Below are positions 53,713-62,927 of a stretch of DNA of 64,000 nucleotides, piece after piece (within the stretch, counting starts at the first letter, position 1; each line of letters starts with the position of its first letter). Under the pieces are notes generated by a model. The model did not search any database and was not told the origin of the DNA. It saw only the letters and a list, made by a program, of their open reading frames with translations. Origin of the DNA: Porphyromonas circumdentaria (GTDB lineage: Bacteria > Bacteroidota > Bacteroidia > Bacteroidales > Porphyromonadaceae); NCBI RefSeq assembly GCF_900167105.1, contig NZ_FUXE01000007.1, positions 32,853 through 96,852 of the forward strand. The letters are read 5' to 3'. The position numbers and the translations under genes are program-made.

Positions 53713-55197
53713 ATGGAACACAATCGGAGCTATTCAAAAACAGCCAGCAGACGAAACAGAAGCCTCTTCGCTTGTCTTCTTAGTTTGCTCGTTCTCTTTG
53801 CAGGACAATCCCTAACAGCACAGAACAAGAAGGTAGTACTTCTCTCGGTCAATGATATGCACGCAATGATCGACCAATTCCCTCGTTTTGGTTATATGGT
53901 CGATAGTTTGCGCCAGATTTATCCCGACATGCTTCTTATCGGAGCGGGAGACAATCACAGCGGCAATCCTATCAACGACCTCTTTACACCCAGAGGATAT
54001 CCTATGACACACCTAATGAATGAGGTCAAATTTGACTATTCGGCATTGGGGAATCATGAGTTCGATACCCGTTCGGATTTGAGTTATCTCACGCAAGTAG
54101 CTCACTTCCCCTTTTTAGCAGCCAACGTTTTTCCTGCTCCGCAACGGGGTATCCGTCTTTTGCCGAGTGCCATTCACACAATGCCTAATGGGTTGAAGAT
54201 TGGTTTTATCGGATTGTTGCAACTGGAGCCGAGTGGTTTGCCTGCAACCAACCCTTCTTGGGTCGAGCATGTACGTTTTGCTCCTGCTCAAGAGACTATC
54301 GGTGCTTATCGAGAGTTGCGCGATGTGTGCGATGCGGTTATAGTGGTATCGCATTTAGGGTTAGAGGAAGACCGTATCATAGCTCGCGACAATAGTTGGG
54401 TAGACCTTATTATCGGAGGGCACTCACATACACTGCTTACCGAACCCGTCAAGGAGGGCAAGTGTATCATTACACAGGCGGGCAGTCGCCTTAGACACTG
54501 TTATCTGACCACAGTAACCATTCCCGAAAAGGGGGATATGCAGATTACCACAGAGTTGCTTTCGATTGATCGAGCAGCAGGTAAGGAAAGCTCCTCTATC
54601 CGTGCCATAGTAGACGAATTTAATAGCAATCCTTTTTTCAAAAAGGTAGTAGGTCAGGCGGCAGAAGACTTTACCTCCGTTGATGAGTTAGGGTTCTTTA
54701 TGGCAGATGCTCACCGCTCTACGCTCGGAGTGGATATAACCCTGCAGAATAGAGGTGGAGTACGTATGAGTTCGCTTCCCAAGGGAGGGATTACCAATCA
54801 CAATATCTATTCGTTAGATCCTTTTGGCAACGAAATGGTGGTAATAGAACTCACGCCCGAAGAACTCTCGACTTTAGTTATAAACAACTGGAGTAAAGAG
54901 TTCGAAAGCCCTATCTATGCCTCGGGTCTCTATGCCGTTTACCACGTGGATAAAAAGACGAAAAAATGCCTTTCTGTAGAGCTTTTCACCCCCAATAAAA
55001 AGCCTTTGAAGAAAGGACATAAATACAGAGTAGCCTACAACAACTATATAGCAAACGCTTACCACTTTGAGCATGCCGCCTCGTATCAGCAGACGGGCTA
55101 CACTTCGGTAGAGAGCATACTCACATATCTTAACAAGGTAAAGACCGTACCCTCCTATCAGAAGGAGAAAAAGCGTTGGAAAGTAATACTTCACTAA
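53713..55197 (+). CDS. Exported 5'-nucleotidase/metallophosphatase
   Basis: 494 residues from the ATG at 53713, placed about 16 nt after the predicted transcript start. Signal peptide (to about residue 40, SLTAQ). The N-terminal metallophosphatase domain has LLSVNDMHAMID, GAGDNHSGNP, ALGNHEFD, VVSHLGLEED and GGHSHT, the di-metal ligand blocks, with NDMH for the usual NDFH. A C-terminal 5'-nucleotidase domain (about 310-490) has LQNRGGVR and DPFGNEMVVIELT. Hydrolyses nucleotides or related phosphoesters in the periplasm; substrate choice is not certain. Confidence 0.9.
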   Translation: MEHNRSYSKTASRRNRSLFACLLSLLVLFAGQSLTAQNKKVVLLSVNDMHAMIDQFPRFGYMVDSLRQIYPDMLLIGAGDNHSGNPINDLFTPRGYPMTHLMNEVKFDYSALGNHEFDTRSDLSYLTQVAHFPFLAANVFPAPQRGIRLLPSAIHTMPNGLKIGFIGLLQLEPSGLPATNPSWVEHVRFAPAQETIGAYRELRDVCDAVIVVSHLGLEEDRIIARDNSWVDLIIGGHSHTLLTEPVKEGKCIITQAGSRLRHCYLTTVTIPEKGDMQITTELLSIDRAAGKESSSIRAIVDEFNSNPFFKKVVGQAAEDFTSVDELGFFMADAHRSTLGVDITLQNRGGVRMSSLPKGGITNHNIYSLDPFGNEMVVIELTPEELSTLVINNWSKEFESPIYASGLYAVYHVDKKTKKCLSVELFTPNKKPLKKGHKYRVAYNNYIANAYHFEHAASYQQTGYTSVESILTYLNKVKTVPSYQKEKKRWKVILH

Positions 55198-55305
55198 CGG
55201 TACGGAAAGAGAAACAGCAAATAAATAAACGAGGAAGAGTGGGGAGAGGGACAAGAGCCCTCGCCCATACTCTGCCTTTGGTACGATAAGACATAAAAGA
55301 GTATT

Positions 55306-57582
55306 ATGAACAGCAAATTAGAAGAATTGGCAAGAGCCTACCACGCAGGCCATCAGCCTGGGAAGATAGAGGTACGCCCCACAAAGCCCTATGCTACACA
55401 GCAAGATTTGACCCTGGCATACAGTCCAGGCGTTGCAGTACCCTGTAAGGATATTGAGAGCGACCCTACGGCTGCCTATAAATACACGGCCAAGGGCAAC
55501 TTGGTGGCTGTCATCTCCAACGGTACGGCGGTGTTGGGGCTCGGCGACATTGGAGCTATGGCGGGTAAGCCTGTGATGGAGGGGAAAGGACTACTCTTCA
55601 AAATTTATGCAGGGATTGATGTATTCGATATAGAGGTCGATGAGAAAGACCCCAAGAAGTTTATCGAAATCGTCAAAGCTATTGCCCCCACCTTTGGTGG
55701 AATCAATCTGGAGGATATTAAGGCTCCCGAATGCTTCGAAATAGAGCAAGTACTCAAAAAAGAGTTGGATATACCTGTGATGCACGACGACCAGCACGGA
55801 ACGGCTATTATATCTGCCGCGGGGTTGATTAATGCCCTTTCTATTGCTGGCAAGAAGATAGAGGAGGCACGTTTTGTTATCAACGGAGCAGGTGCTTCGG
55901 CTATATCTTGTACCAAACTCTACGAGTCTTTTGGGGCCAAAAGAGAAAACATTGTGATGCTCGACAGTAAGGGCGTTATCACCAAAGACCGTGCCGATTT
56001 GACCGAAGAAAAAGCCTATTTTGCCACTTCTCGCACCGATGTTCATACTTTGGCGGAGGCTATCGTAGGGGCAGACGTCTTTGTAGGGCTCTCTCGTGCT
56101 AAAGTTCTCTCTCAAGATATGGTGCGTGCTATGGCAAAGCAACCGATTGTTTTCGCTTTGGCTAACCCCAATCCCGAGATTACCTACGAAGAGGCTAAGG
56201 CAGCGCGTGAGGACGTAATCATGGCAACGGGACGCTCGGACTATCCCAACCAGATAAACAACGTAATCGGCTTCCCTTATATATTCAGAGGTGCTCTCGA
56301 CGTACAAGCCAAAGCCATCAATGAGGAGATGAAAAGGGCTGCCACACTCGCCATCGCAGCTCTGGCACGTGAGGCCGTTCCTGAGGAAGTTACCCGTGCT
56401 TACGGCAATGTAGACCTCCACTTCGGGCCCGATTATTTCATTCCTAAGCCAGTCGACCCTCGCTTGATTGTACGTGTCTCCTCGGCAGTAGCACGTGCCG
56501 CTATAGAGAGTGGGGTTGCACAGCGCATCATTGAAGACTGGTCGGCCTATGAAGATGAACTGCGCTCTCGATTGGGGTTGATGAGTCACTTGACCCGTCG
56601 CCTCCATGAGGCTGCCAAACTAAGCCCTCGCCGTGTGGTATATGCGGCAGGAGACAATCCCGCTGTGCTGCGTGCCGCCGTAGAGGCAAAAGCGCAGGGT
56701 ATGGCACACCCGATTATACTCGGCATTCCCTCACATCTGGAGCAACTTGCCAAAGATTTAGACCTTTCGTTAGAGGGGATCACGATTGTCAACCACCGCG
56801 ACGAGTCGGAAAAAGCACGTCGCCACCAGTATGCCGAGCTTTTGGCGCATCAAAACTGGCGCAAAGGGGGTGACTTGCCCACAGCATTGGATAAGATGTA
56901 CGACCCCAACTACTTTGGTATGATGATGCTTACCAAGGGAGATGCCGATGCCATGATCACGGGTATTTATAGCCATCACACATATTTGGCAGAGATTGCC
57001 AAGCAGACGGTCGGCTTGCGCAAGGGAGTAAATCACTTTGCTACGATGCACATGGTAACGCTAAAGAATGGTCCTCTCTTCCTGACCGATACGATGATTA
57101 ACTGTAATCTTAAGGCCGATGCGCTGGTCGATATAGCCGTATTGGCTGCCGAGAAGGTGCGTTGCTTCGGTATCGAACCTGTGTTGGCATTGGTAGGCTT
57201 CTCCAATTTCGGCTCTACCGATGCAGAGTCCACGCAGGAGGCACAGAAGGCCGTTGCTATACTACACGAACGCTATCCCGACCTCTTGGTCGATGGAGAG
57301 ATGCAAGTCTCCCTCGCACTCCATGCCGAGAAGCGAGACAAACGTTACCCCGAAAACAAGATTAAGGGAAGAAAAGCCAATGTACTCATCTTCCCCCGTC
57401 TAACCGCTTCTAACGCTTGCTATCAACTCTTGCGAGAGGCGGACGATGCCGAGGAGGTGGTAGGCCCTATGCAGATGGGGCTTAATAAGCCCGTCTACTT
57501 TGCCGATCATGAGGCGAGTGTAACGGATATTGTGAACATAACGGCTTTGGCGGTCTTAGACTCCAATACGTGCATTGTGTAA
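55306..57582 (+). CDS. maeB: NADP-dependent malic enzyme (MaeB-type, fused to a phosphotransacetylase domain)
   Basis: 758 residues: malic enzyme domain (about 1-430) with [35 protein letters not shown] and the NADP Rossmann motif [12 protein letters not shown]; then a phosphotransacetylase-like domain (about 435-758), which in MaeB is catalytically silent and thought to be regulatory (acetyl-CoA). Decarboxylates malate to pyruvate and makes NADPH. Confidence 0.96.
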   Translation: MNSKLEELARAYHAGHQPGKIEVRPTKPYATQQDLTLAYSPGVAVPCKDIESDPTAAYKYTAKGNLVAVISNGTAVLGLGDIGAMAGKPVMEGKGLLFKIYAGIDVFDIEVDEKDPKKFIEIVKAIAPTFGGINLEDIKAPECFEIEQVLKKELDIPVMHDDQHGTAIISAAGLINALSIAGKKIEEARFVINGAGASAISCTKLYESFGAKRENIVMLDSKGVITKDRADLTEEKAYFATSRTDVHTLAEAIVGADVFVGLSRAKVLSQDMVRAMAKQPIVFALANPNPEITYEEAKAAREDVIMATGRSDYPNQINNVIGFPYIFRGALDVQAKAINEEMKRAATLAIAALAREAVPEEVTRAYGNVDLHFGPDYFIPKPVDPRLIVRVSSAVARAAIESGVAQRIIEDWSAYEDELRSRLGLMSHLTRRLHEAAKLSPRRVVYAAGDNPAVLRAAVEAKAQGMAHPIILGIPSHLEQLAKDLDLSLEGITIVNHRDESEKARRHQYAELLAHQNWRKGGDLPTALDKMYDPNYFGMMMLTKGDADAMITGIYSHHTYLAEIAKQTVGLRKGVNHFATMHMVTLKNGPLFLTDTMINCNLKADALVDIAVLAAEKVRCFGIEPVLALVGFSNFGSTDAESTQEAQKAVAILHERYPDLLVDGEMQVSLALHAEKRDKRYPENKIKGRKANVLIFPRLTASNACYQLLREADDAEEVVGPMQMGLNKPVYFADHEASVTDIVNITALAVLDSNTCIV

Positions 57583-57666
57583 AACGACTGTTTCAGTTGC
57601 CTTTTTCTCTGATAATACTCACTCCCCTCCGCGGTGGGGAGTAAGCTAAAGGAACACCGTTAAACC

Positions 57667-57709
57667 GAGGAGCGAGCTCGATATAAAAGTCGGGTAAGCT
57701 CCTCTTTTT
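57667..57709 (+). terminator. Hairpin terminator of maeB
   Basis: Arms GAGGAGC and GCTCCTC followed by TTTTTA; a second GC-rich hairpin (ACTCCCC/GGGGAGT) lies at about 57624-57646. Confidence 0.7.
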
Positions 57710-57801
57710 ATATCGCCTCTTCTGACGCGAACTTTGGTTAGGGAGGAGCGTTGCCAGAGTTTCGTTGAACTCCTGCCCTCATTGACACACAAGACGACTA
57801 A

Positions 57802-57911
57802 AATTTAGACCTATGGAAACGAAAGTTTGCTCCTATGGGAACTCAAGTTTAGACCTATGAAAACCAAAGTTTGCATATATGGCAACTAAACTTTGTACTC
57901 ATCTCTTGGAA
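57802..57911. repeat. 22-bp tandem repeat array F
   Basis: Five contiguous 22-bp units at 57802, 57824, 57846, 57868 and 57890. Consensus about AGTTTNNNCCTATGGNAACT; the last unit is more diverged. Related to arrays C, D and E. Confidence 0.9.
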
Positions 57912-58059
57912 AGTTGAGCCATAATCTCTTCTTCAGACTCCTTTTCTTCACCTCTGAGGCAACTCTGTCTATCAAAAATTGCCCTTTGTACAAACTGCTC
58001 AAAGCGTTTGATACAAGAGCAGCGTCGAAGACAGTTAAATATTTTTGCCAAATTTACAC

Positions 58060-58090
58060 TTGCATATTTGATTTTTATTTCATATATTTG
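58060..58090 (+). promoter_or_regulatory. Promoter of the subtilase gene
   Basis: TTG (58060-58062), 20 bp, TATATTTG (58083-58090). Leader about 136 nt. Confidence 0.65.
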
Positions 58091-58231
58091 CATAGGATAG
58101 ATTTTATCCTTAGTTGGTTTTATGTTTATTCCTGTATCCTTGGTGATTTAAGAAAGGAGATGCATACTGTTGCCAAGGTTGTCGTGATGATAAAATAATA
58201 GTATGGAAAATATTAATGGTTTATGTGGATT

Positions 58232-59752
58232 ATGGATAGAAAGATTGTATTGAGTCTGTTGTTGTCTTTCTTTGTAGTCTGTGGACTTTTCGGGCAAGAC
58301 CTTTTCTACTATCATGGTAACAAAAAGGTTCCTCTGGATTTGGTTGCAGATAAGGCGACTGTGATTACCCCCAAGGGGGCTATACTTCCTCAAACCTCCC
58401 CTCTGCTTGTTTCCCTTTTAAAAGGGGTGGAGCGTCTTCGCTACAATTTATTTGTTTATCAGTCGGAGGCTTCTCAGAGTGATTCTCGAGTTTCGTTGCT
58501 TAAGAGTTTGCAGAGTAAGTTTTCCCAACCGAGAGTCTTGGTGATGCCCTGCTACAGGAATACTTCTGGGCTTGAATTACTTTCGACTACAGATATTAAT
58601 GTCAAGCTAAAAAAGGCTTCAGACATTTCTTCTTTGAAACGTTACGCTCAGGAGCATGCCCTTGAGATAGTGGAGCAGGACCCTTTTATGCCCCTTTGGT
58701 ACGTGGTAGCTATTACTCCAGCCTCTGGAGGCAACGTGCTTGAGGTTGCTAATCGGATGTACGAAACGGGTCTATTCGCCTCGGTAGCTCCCGATTTTAC
58801 TTTTGATGCTCAAGAATGTACCTATGATGAACTTTTTACAGATCAGTGGGGGCTCTTCAACTTTGAGAATCAAGGGATTGATGTAGGGGTGTGCACAGCT
58901 TGGAATATATCAACAGGTCTGGGTATCAAGATTGCTATAGTAGACACAGGTGTTGAGCGCAACCACAGTGACCTTCAAGCCAACATCTTCCCACAGAGCT
59001 ACGACTCCGAGTCAAACGGCTCTCCCGCTCAAGTATATGGAAGTCATGGTTCACACTGTGCAGGCATAGCAGCTGCCGTGAGGAACAATGGTGTCTTTAT
59101 TGCAGGCGTTGCTTCGGATGCAAAGATTATGGTGGCGAGTAATCCTCTTACTTGGAGCTCTGTCTACCGCCTGTCTCGGTGTATAAATTGGGCTTGGCAA
59201 AATGGAGCCGACGTGATTTCTTGTTCTTGGAGAACTACTCCATCAACTATCTTAGAGGAGGCTATTGATGGTGCTTTGTTCAGTGGAAGAAATGGTAGAG
59301 GTTGTGTGTTTGTCAAATCTGCTGGCAATGCAGGTTTACCCCCAAATGGCTCAAATAGTTCGATCTCTTATCCTGGAGACTACAGACCAGAAGTATTAAC
59401 GGTGGGCTCTATAACTTCTCTGGGTTTACGCTCCTCTTTTTCTTCGGTTGGTCCCAGCTTAGATGTCGTAGCCCCTGGTAGTCGTATTCTCTCTACTATA
59501 CCCAACAACACTATCGATTTTAGTTCTGGCACCTCTATGGCGGCACCTCACGTAGCTGGTGTTGCAGCTCTTATACTACAAAAAAATCCTTTACTAACAG
59601 GAGAGCAGGTACGAAATATTATTAAGCGTAGTGCTCGTAAGGTGGGAGATATGAACTACAACACAGTTACCCCGTTGGGGACTTACAATACGTACTACGG
59701 TTACGGTTTAGTCAAAGCCGACCAAGCTCTCGCTATAACTCCAAGTCTTTAA
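58232..59752 (+). CDS. Secreted subtilisin-like serine protease (S8)
   Basis: 506 residues from the ATG at 58232 (MDRKIVLSLL; three residues may precede it). Signal peptide (about 1-22, LFGQ), a propeptide of about 170 residues (including ITPASGGNVLEVANRMYETGLFASVAPDF), then the S8 domain with the full triad: Asp238 (IAIVDTGVERNHSD), His272 (GSHGSHCAGIAA) and Ser435 (SGTSMAAPHVAG), plus the oxyanion Asn in KSAGNAG. No T9SS sorting domain at the C-terminus (ends ADQALAITPSL), so it may stay periplasmic or use another route. 22 bp upstream of a CTD-bearing protein, probably one mRNA. Confidence 0.92.
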   Translation: MDRKIVLSLLLSFFVVCGLFGQDLFYYHGNKKVPLDLVADKATVITPKGAILPQTSPLLVSLLKGVERLRYNLFVYQSEASQSDSRVSLLKSLQSKFSQPRVLVMPCYRNTSGLELLSTTDINVKLKKASDISSLKRYAQEHALEIVEQDPFMPLWYVVAITPASGGNVLEVANRMYETGLFASVAPDFTFDAQECTYDELFTDQWGLFNFENQGIDVGVCTAWNISTGLGIKIAIVDTGVERNHSDLQANIFPQSYDSESNGSPAQVYGSHGSHCAGIAAAVRNNGVFIAGVASDAKIMVASNPLTWSSVYRLSRCINWAWQNGADVISCSWRTTPSTILEEAIDGALFSGRNGRGCVFVKSAGNAGLPPNGSNSSISYPGDYRPEVLTVGSITSLGLRSSFSSVGPSLDVVAPGSRILSTIPNNTIDFSSGTSMAAPHVAGVAALILQKNPLLTGEQVRNIIKRSARKVGDMNYNTVTPLGTYNTYYGYGLVKADQALAITPSL

Positions 59753-59774
59753 CTAACAAATAAATAGTATAATT

Positions 59775-61349
59775 ATGAAACACAAATTTCAATTTTGGTC
59801 TTTATCGCTTCTATTGCTCCTTACTTCGGCAATAGGATATGCTCAGCAAGCAGTTCGCCCCGCGGCTCAGATGCTATCAAGCAATGGTCCTGCAGAGGTT
59901 ACGCCCTCTCGTGAGGCACGCATCGAGGGCAACTACTCTTATGTAGATTTTGATGTCGAAGCTCCCGTTTCTCAGGAGTACTACATCAGTTTTTGGGTCA
60001 ATCCGTACCTCGATATCGAGGGTAATCTACCCACCTACCATGTTTTTGTAGATGGTAGGGCGTGTGGGCTTATCAATCCTACCTCTCCCGACCCTCATAG
60101 CGTAAACATCAGTACCGATAAGGTTTACCTCTCATCGGGCAAACATCAGATTTCGGTGAGAGCGGTTGTACCCGACATCGCGGGGGTAGAGCTTATGAAG
60201 GTATCTAATACTGCACCCTCCGCACGTCTATCCTCTTCGGCATACAGTGAGTACTTGCAGGCTGTACAAGATATTCAAGCTGGAAGGATAACTGCAGAAG
60301 AATATCTCTCTACAAAAAAAACAAGTCAAGCTCTCTCTTCTAATCAAGAACAAGAGAACAAATTGGAACTACTAAGAACCTCTGGAGATTTTTTCCCATT
60401 GACCCCTGTTCCATACACTTTTAGAACAAGTCGATATTATGATTCTGGGAGACAAGTTATAATTTCCACACGAAGTACTATACCTCACGTAGTATATTTA
60501 GTATCGGCAAAAGTAAATCAAGCTCCTCTGATTAACCAAGGATTAACTTGGCTACGTTTCTCTTCTGTTATTCCTGGTTCTGGAGGTGACAATACAGCTC
60601 TTTTTTCGATAACCATTCCCCAAGATGGGACCTATATGATTGTCATTAGAGCTCTTTATGAGGACTCTTTTGGAACTGTGGACGTGAATCTTAACCAACA
60701 AGAATTTCACTCTAATAGACCTATTTCTTTTTCATACATCCCTGTTTCTCAACCTCGAAACACAAGATTATTGTCAATGACAATAACTCCTAAACCTGAT
60801 ACGGATGCAAATTTAAAGTATGACCCTTTCTTATTTGTATTAGGAGGGGGAAGTTGTCCTGGACTAATTGTACAGTATAATGATGATGTAGTATATGATT
60901 CTTTAGAAAAAGAATTTTATGGGCTAAAAAGAAGAGATTCCTTTATTGATGCTACTTATCTAATACCTACCTGTGGTTTATTAGTAGCCAATTATGGAAC
61001 ACAAACCCCTCTCTTTTATTGTAATACTATTACTAATTTGCCTTACCAGAATTTACCTCCTCTCGTGCGTAAATCTACTCTTGAAACTACTCAAGAAGGG
61101 AAAGAAACCTGTGTGAGTATAGAACTAAGAGATTACTATAAAAAGACTATTACCTTAAGTAGCCAAGAAGTAATGAATACTATTGAGGTCTTCTCGTACG
61201 AAAATATGAACCTTGTTGGTCGCAAAGAATTAAAACAAAGTGGAGAAATAACAATTCCCATCACAGAATTAGGTATAACCTCTTCTGGTTTATATATTGT
61301 TCGAGTAACTAATGACAAAGGAATAATCTCTCAAAAAATCATTTTATAG
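59775..61349 (+). CDS. T9SS cargo protein of unknown function, partner of the subtilase
   Basis: 524 residues with signal peptide (1-24, GYAQ) and a C-terminal T9SS sorting domain (about 445-524, ELRDYYKKTITLSSQE ... GLYIVRVTNDKG). The N-terminal 150 residues form a beta-rich domain (SYVDFDVEAPVSQEYYISFWVNPYL ... GKHQISVRAVVPDIAG). The middle (about 200-430) is a separate beta-rich part with no family recognised. Codon and base use change near residue 165-180: upstream is like the neighbours, downstream is distinctly AT-richer. 22 bp after the subtilase gene. Confidence 0.78.
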   Translation: MKHKFQFWSLSLLLLLTSAIGYAQQAVRPAAQMLSSNGPAEVTPSREARIEGNYSYVDFDVEAPVSQEYYISFWVNPYLDIEGNLPTYHVFVDGRACGLINPTSPDPHSVNISTDKVYLSSGKHQISVRAVVPDIAGVELMKVSNTAPSARLSSSAYSEYLQAVQDIQAGRITAEEYLSTKKTSQALSSNQEQENKLELLRTSGDFFPLTPVPYTFRTSRYYDSGRQVIISTRSTIPHVVYLVSAKVNQAPLINQGLTWLRFSSVIPGSGGDNTALFSITIPQDGTYMIVIRALYEDSFGTVDVNLNQQEFHSNRPISFSYIPVSQPRNTRLLSMTITPKPDTDANLKYDPFLFVLGGGSCPGLIVQYNDDVVYDSLEKEFYGLKRRDSFIDATYLIPTCGLLVANYGTQTPLFYCNTITNLPYQNLPPLVRKSTLETTQEGKETCVSIELRDYYKKTITLSSQEVMNTIEVFSYENMNLVGRKELKQSGEITIPITELGITSSGLYIVRVTNDKGIISQKIIL

Positions 61350-61357
61350 AAAAGTCC

Positions 61358-61390
61358 GCTCCCTAATTTGAGTAATTAGGGAGCTTTCTC
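61358..61390 (+). terminator. Hairpin terminator
   Basis: Perfect arms GCTCCCTAAT and ATTAGGGAGC with a 7-nt loop and TTTCT, directly after the CTD gene at 61349. Confidence 0.8.
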
Positions 61391-61421
61391 AACATGCAAA
61401 AACAATTAAATATTTAATGTT

Positions 61422-62798
61422 ATGAAATCGATTGTACAACGTGTAATAATAATTCTGGGTATCACCCCCCTTTTTTCACTAATTGCAGTGAAAGCTCAGA
61501 CTCAGCCCAATATCACACTTAAATTCGATTCTTCTGTTGTTCAGGGAGATAGTCCCTATAAATTTACAAGAGCGATACGGATGTTAATTGGGGCAGAAGA
61601 CAATGTTACTATCCAGAGCAGTGGACTTAAAAACCTTCAAGCATGGAAGAATGGGGAGTGGATATCCTATGAATTAAAATCAGAAGACCCACAACAAGCC
61701 CCCTTTGATATAGAAATTTACGGTAAGATAACTTCCTTTGAGATAGCAGATGCTTTAATAACAGAGATGAATGTCTCTAATTGTCCCGAGTTGAAAAGTT
61801 TGTCTTATTCAACAATACCTTTGAACTCGATAAATCTTAGTAAAAATTTGCTGTTAGAATATCTTCGCTGTTCGACTACGAAAGAGGGAGTGCTATCTCT
61901 TTCAAACAACAAAAAACTCCAATATCTCGATTGCAGTGACTGTAAATTAGAATCTTTAGAATTAAAGGGATTAAAAGAGTTGAAATTCTTAGACTGTTCG
62001 TACAACAATCTAAGAGAGTTAAACCTTGCAGAAAACATAAAACTCCAAACACTAAGGTGTTCTAACAATCCTCTATCCAACCTTGAGCTCTCTATGCTTA
62101 CAGAATTGGAGGGGCTGACTTGTTCGTGGACTAACTTGTCAAGTTTAGATATTTCTCGTTCAAAGGAACTTGAGGGAGTTATAATAACTAACAATCCCCA
62201 ATTAACAACTTTGATTGTTTCGTCTGAAGTGAGTAAGGCAGAAGATTTGAGCCAAATGGATGTCTCAAACAATGCACTCCGAGCTTTAGATGTAACAGGA
62301 CTAGATAAACTTTTCATGATTTTCTGTGAGGGCAACAAGATGGATGGAGAGGCAACCTCTCGCTTCATAAGCTCACTACCCGACCACAGCTATCCACACC
62401 CAATACACAACAACAAAGTACGTATTATAGACACTAAATCTAATAGCGAAGGAAATGTTTGTTATGAAGATGATGTTAAAGTGGCTTGGCAAAAAGGTTG
62501 GGAGTGCGAAGATTACAACGGAGGCAAACCACAACGCTACGAAGGCTCTAAACCCTCTGCAGGGGTTGCAATAGAGGCTTCGACATTGGAGGTATTCCCC
62601 AACCCAACGAAAAAGGAGCTCCAAATACGAGGAGCTGCACCGCTGGCAGAGATAACTCTCTTTACCTCTCGGGGAGTGGTAGTAATGCGCACCCAGTGCG
62701 GTAGCGATGGCTCTACTACACTCGACCTCTCTCAACTGCCACAGGGCACCTATTGGGTCAAAGTAGACCAAACAGTGGTCTCCGTTATAAAGCAGTAA
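61422..62798 (+). CDS. Leucine-rich repeat protein with T9SS sorting domain
   Basis: 458 residues: signal peptide (1-25, VKAQ), a beta-rich head (about 28-110), eight or more LRRs of about 21 residues (for example LQYLDCSDCKLESLELKGLKE), the same cap as in the large LRR protein at 47396 (FISSLPDHSYPHP ... GWECEDYNGG), and a CTD (LEVFPNPTKKELQIRG ... GTYWVKVDQ). Single-module relative of InlJ. The 3' end is almost identical at DNA level to the next gene. Confidence 0.87.
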   Translation: MKSIVQRVIIILGITPLFSLIAVKAQTQPNITLKFDSSVVQGDSPYKFTRAIRMLIGAEDNVTIQSSGLKNLQAWKNGEWISYELKSEDPQQAPFDIEIYGKITSFEIADALITEMNVSNCPELKSLSYSTIPLNSINLSKNLLLEYLRCSTTKEGVLSLSNNKKLQYLDCSDCKLESLELKGLKELKFLDCSYNNLRELNLAENIKLQTLRCSNNPLSNLELSMLTELEGLTCSWTNLSSLDISRSKELEGVIITNNPQLTTLIVSSEVSKAEDLSQMDVSNNALRALDVTGLDKLFMIFCEGNKMDGEATSRFISSLPDHSYPHPIHNNKVRIIDTKSNSEGNVCYEDDVKVAWQKGWECEDYNGGKPQRYEGSKPSAGVAIEASTLEVFPNPTKKELQIRGAAPLAEITLFTSRGVVVMRTQCGSDGSTTLDLSQLPQGTYWVKVDQTVVSVIKQ

Positions 62799-62808
62799 AA
62801 GTGCTCTT

Positions 62809-62848
62809 CAGTGCCGTAGATAGGCTTGTCCCATCTACGGTACTGCCT
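62809..62848 (+). terminator. Hairpin terminator of the LRR gene
   Basis: Arms CAGTGCCGTAGAT and ATCTACGGTACTG (one mismatch). A second hairpin, GGGGCTGTGTC ... ACACACCGCCCC, follows at about 62854-62889 and resembles that at 47006. Confidence 0.65.
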
Positions 62849-62927
62849 TGTGAGGGGCTGTGTCAAAACTTACGATAACACACCGCCCCATCGAAACAAT
62901 AACTCTTAGATAAAAAGGAGGTTTATC

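Larger units (their letters stand above)
57583..58231. other. Intergenic region maeB / subtilase
   Basis: 649 bp with the maeB terminators, 22-bp array F (57802-57911) and the subtilase promoter (58060-58090). A plus-strand frame at 57893-58198 covers the repeat end and promoter and is not credible as a gene. Confidence 0.6.

Noticed and set aside
55591..56607. Long minus-strand frame (338 codons) inside maeB
   Set aside because: Fully antisense to a clear malic enzyme with intact motifs; the translated sequence has no recognisable domain.
57893..58198. Plus-strand frame of 101 codons before the subtilase
   Set aside because: Covers the end of a repeat array and the subtilase promoter; unlikely composition.
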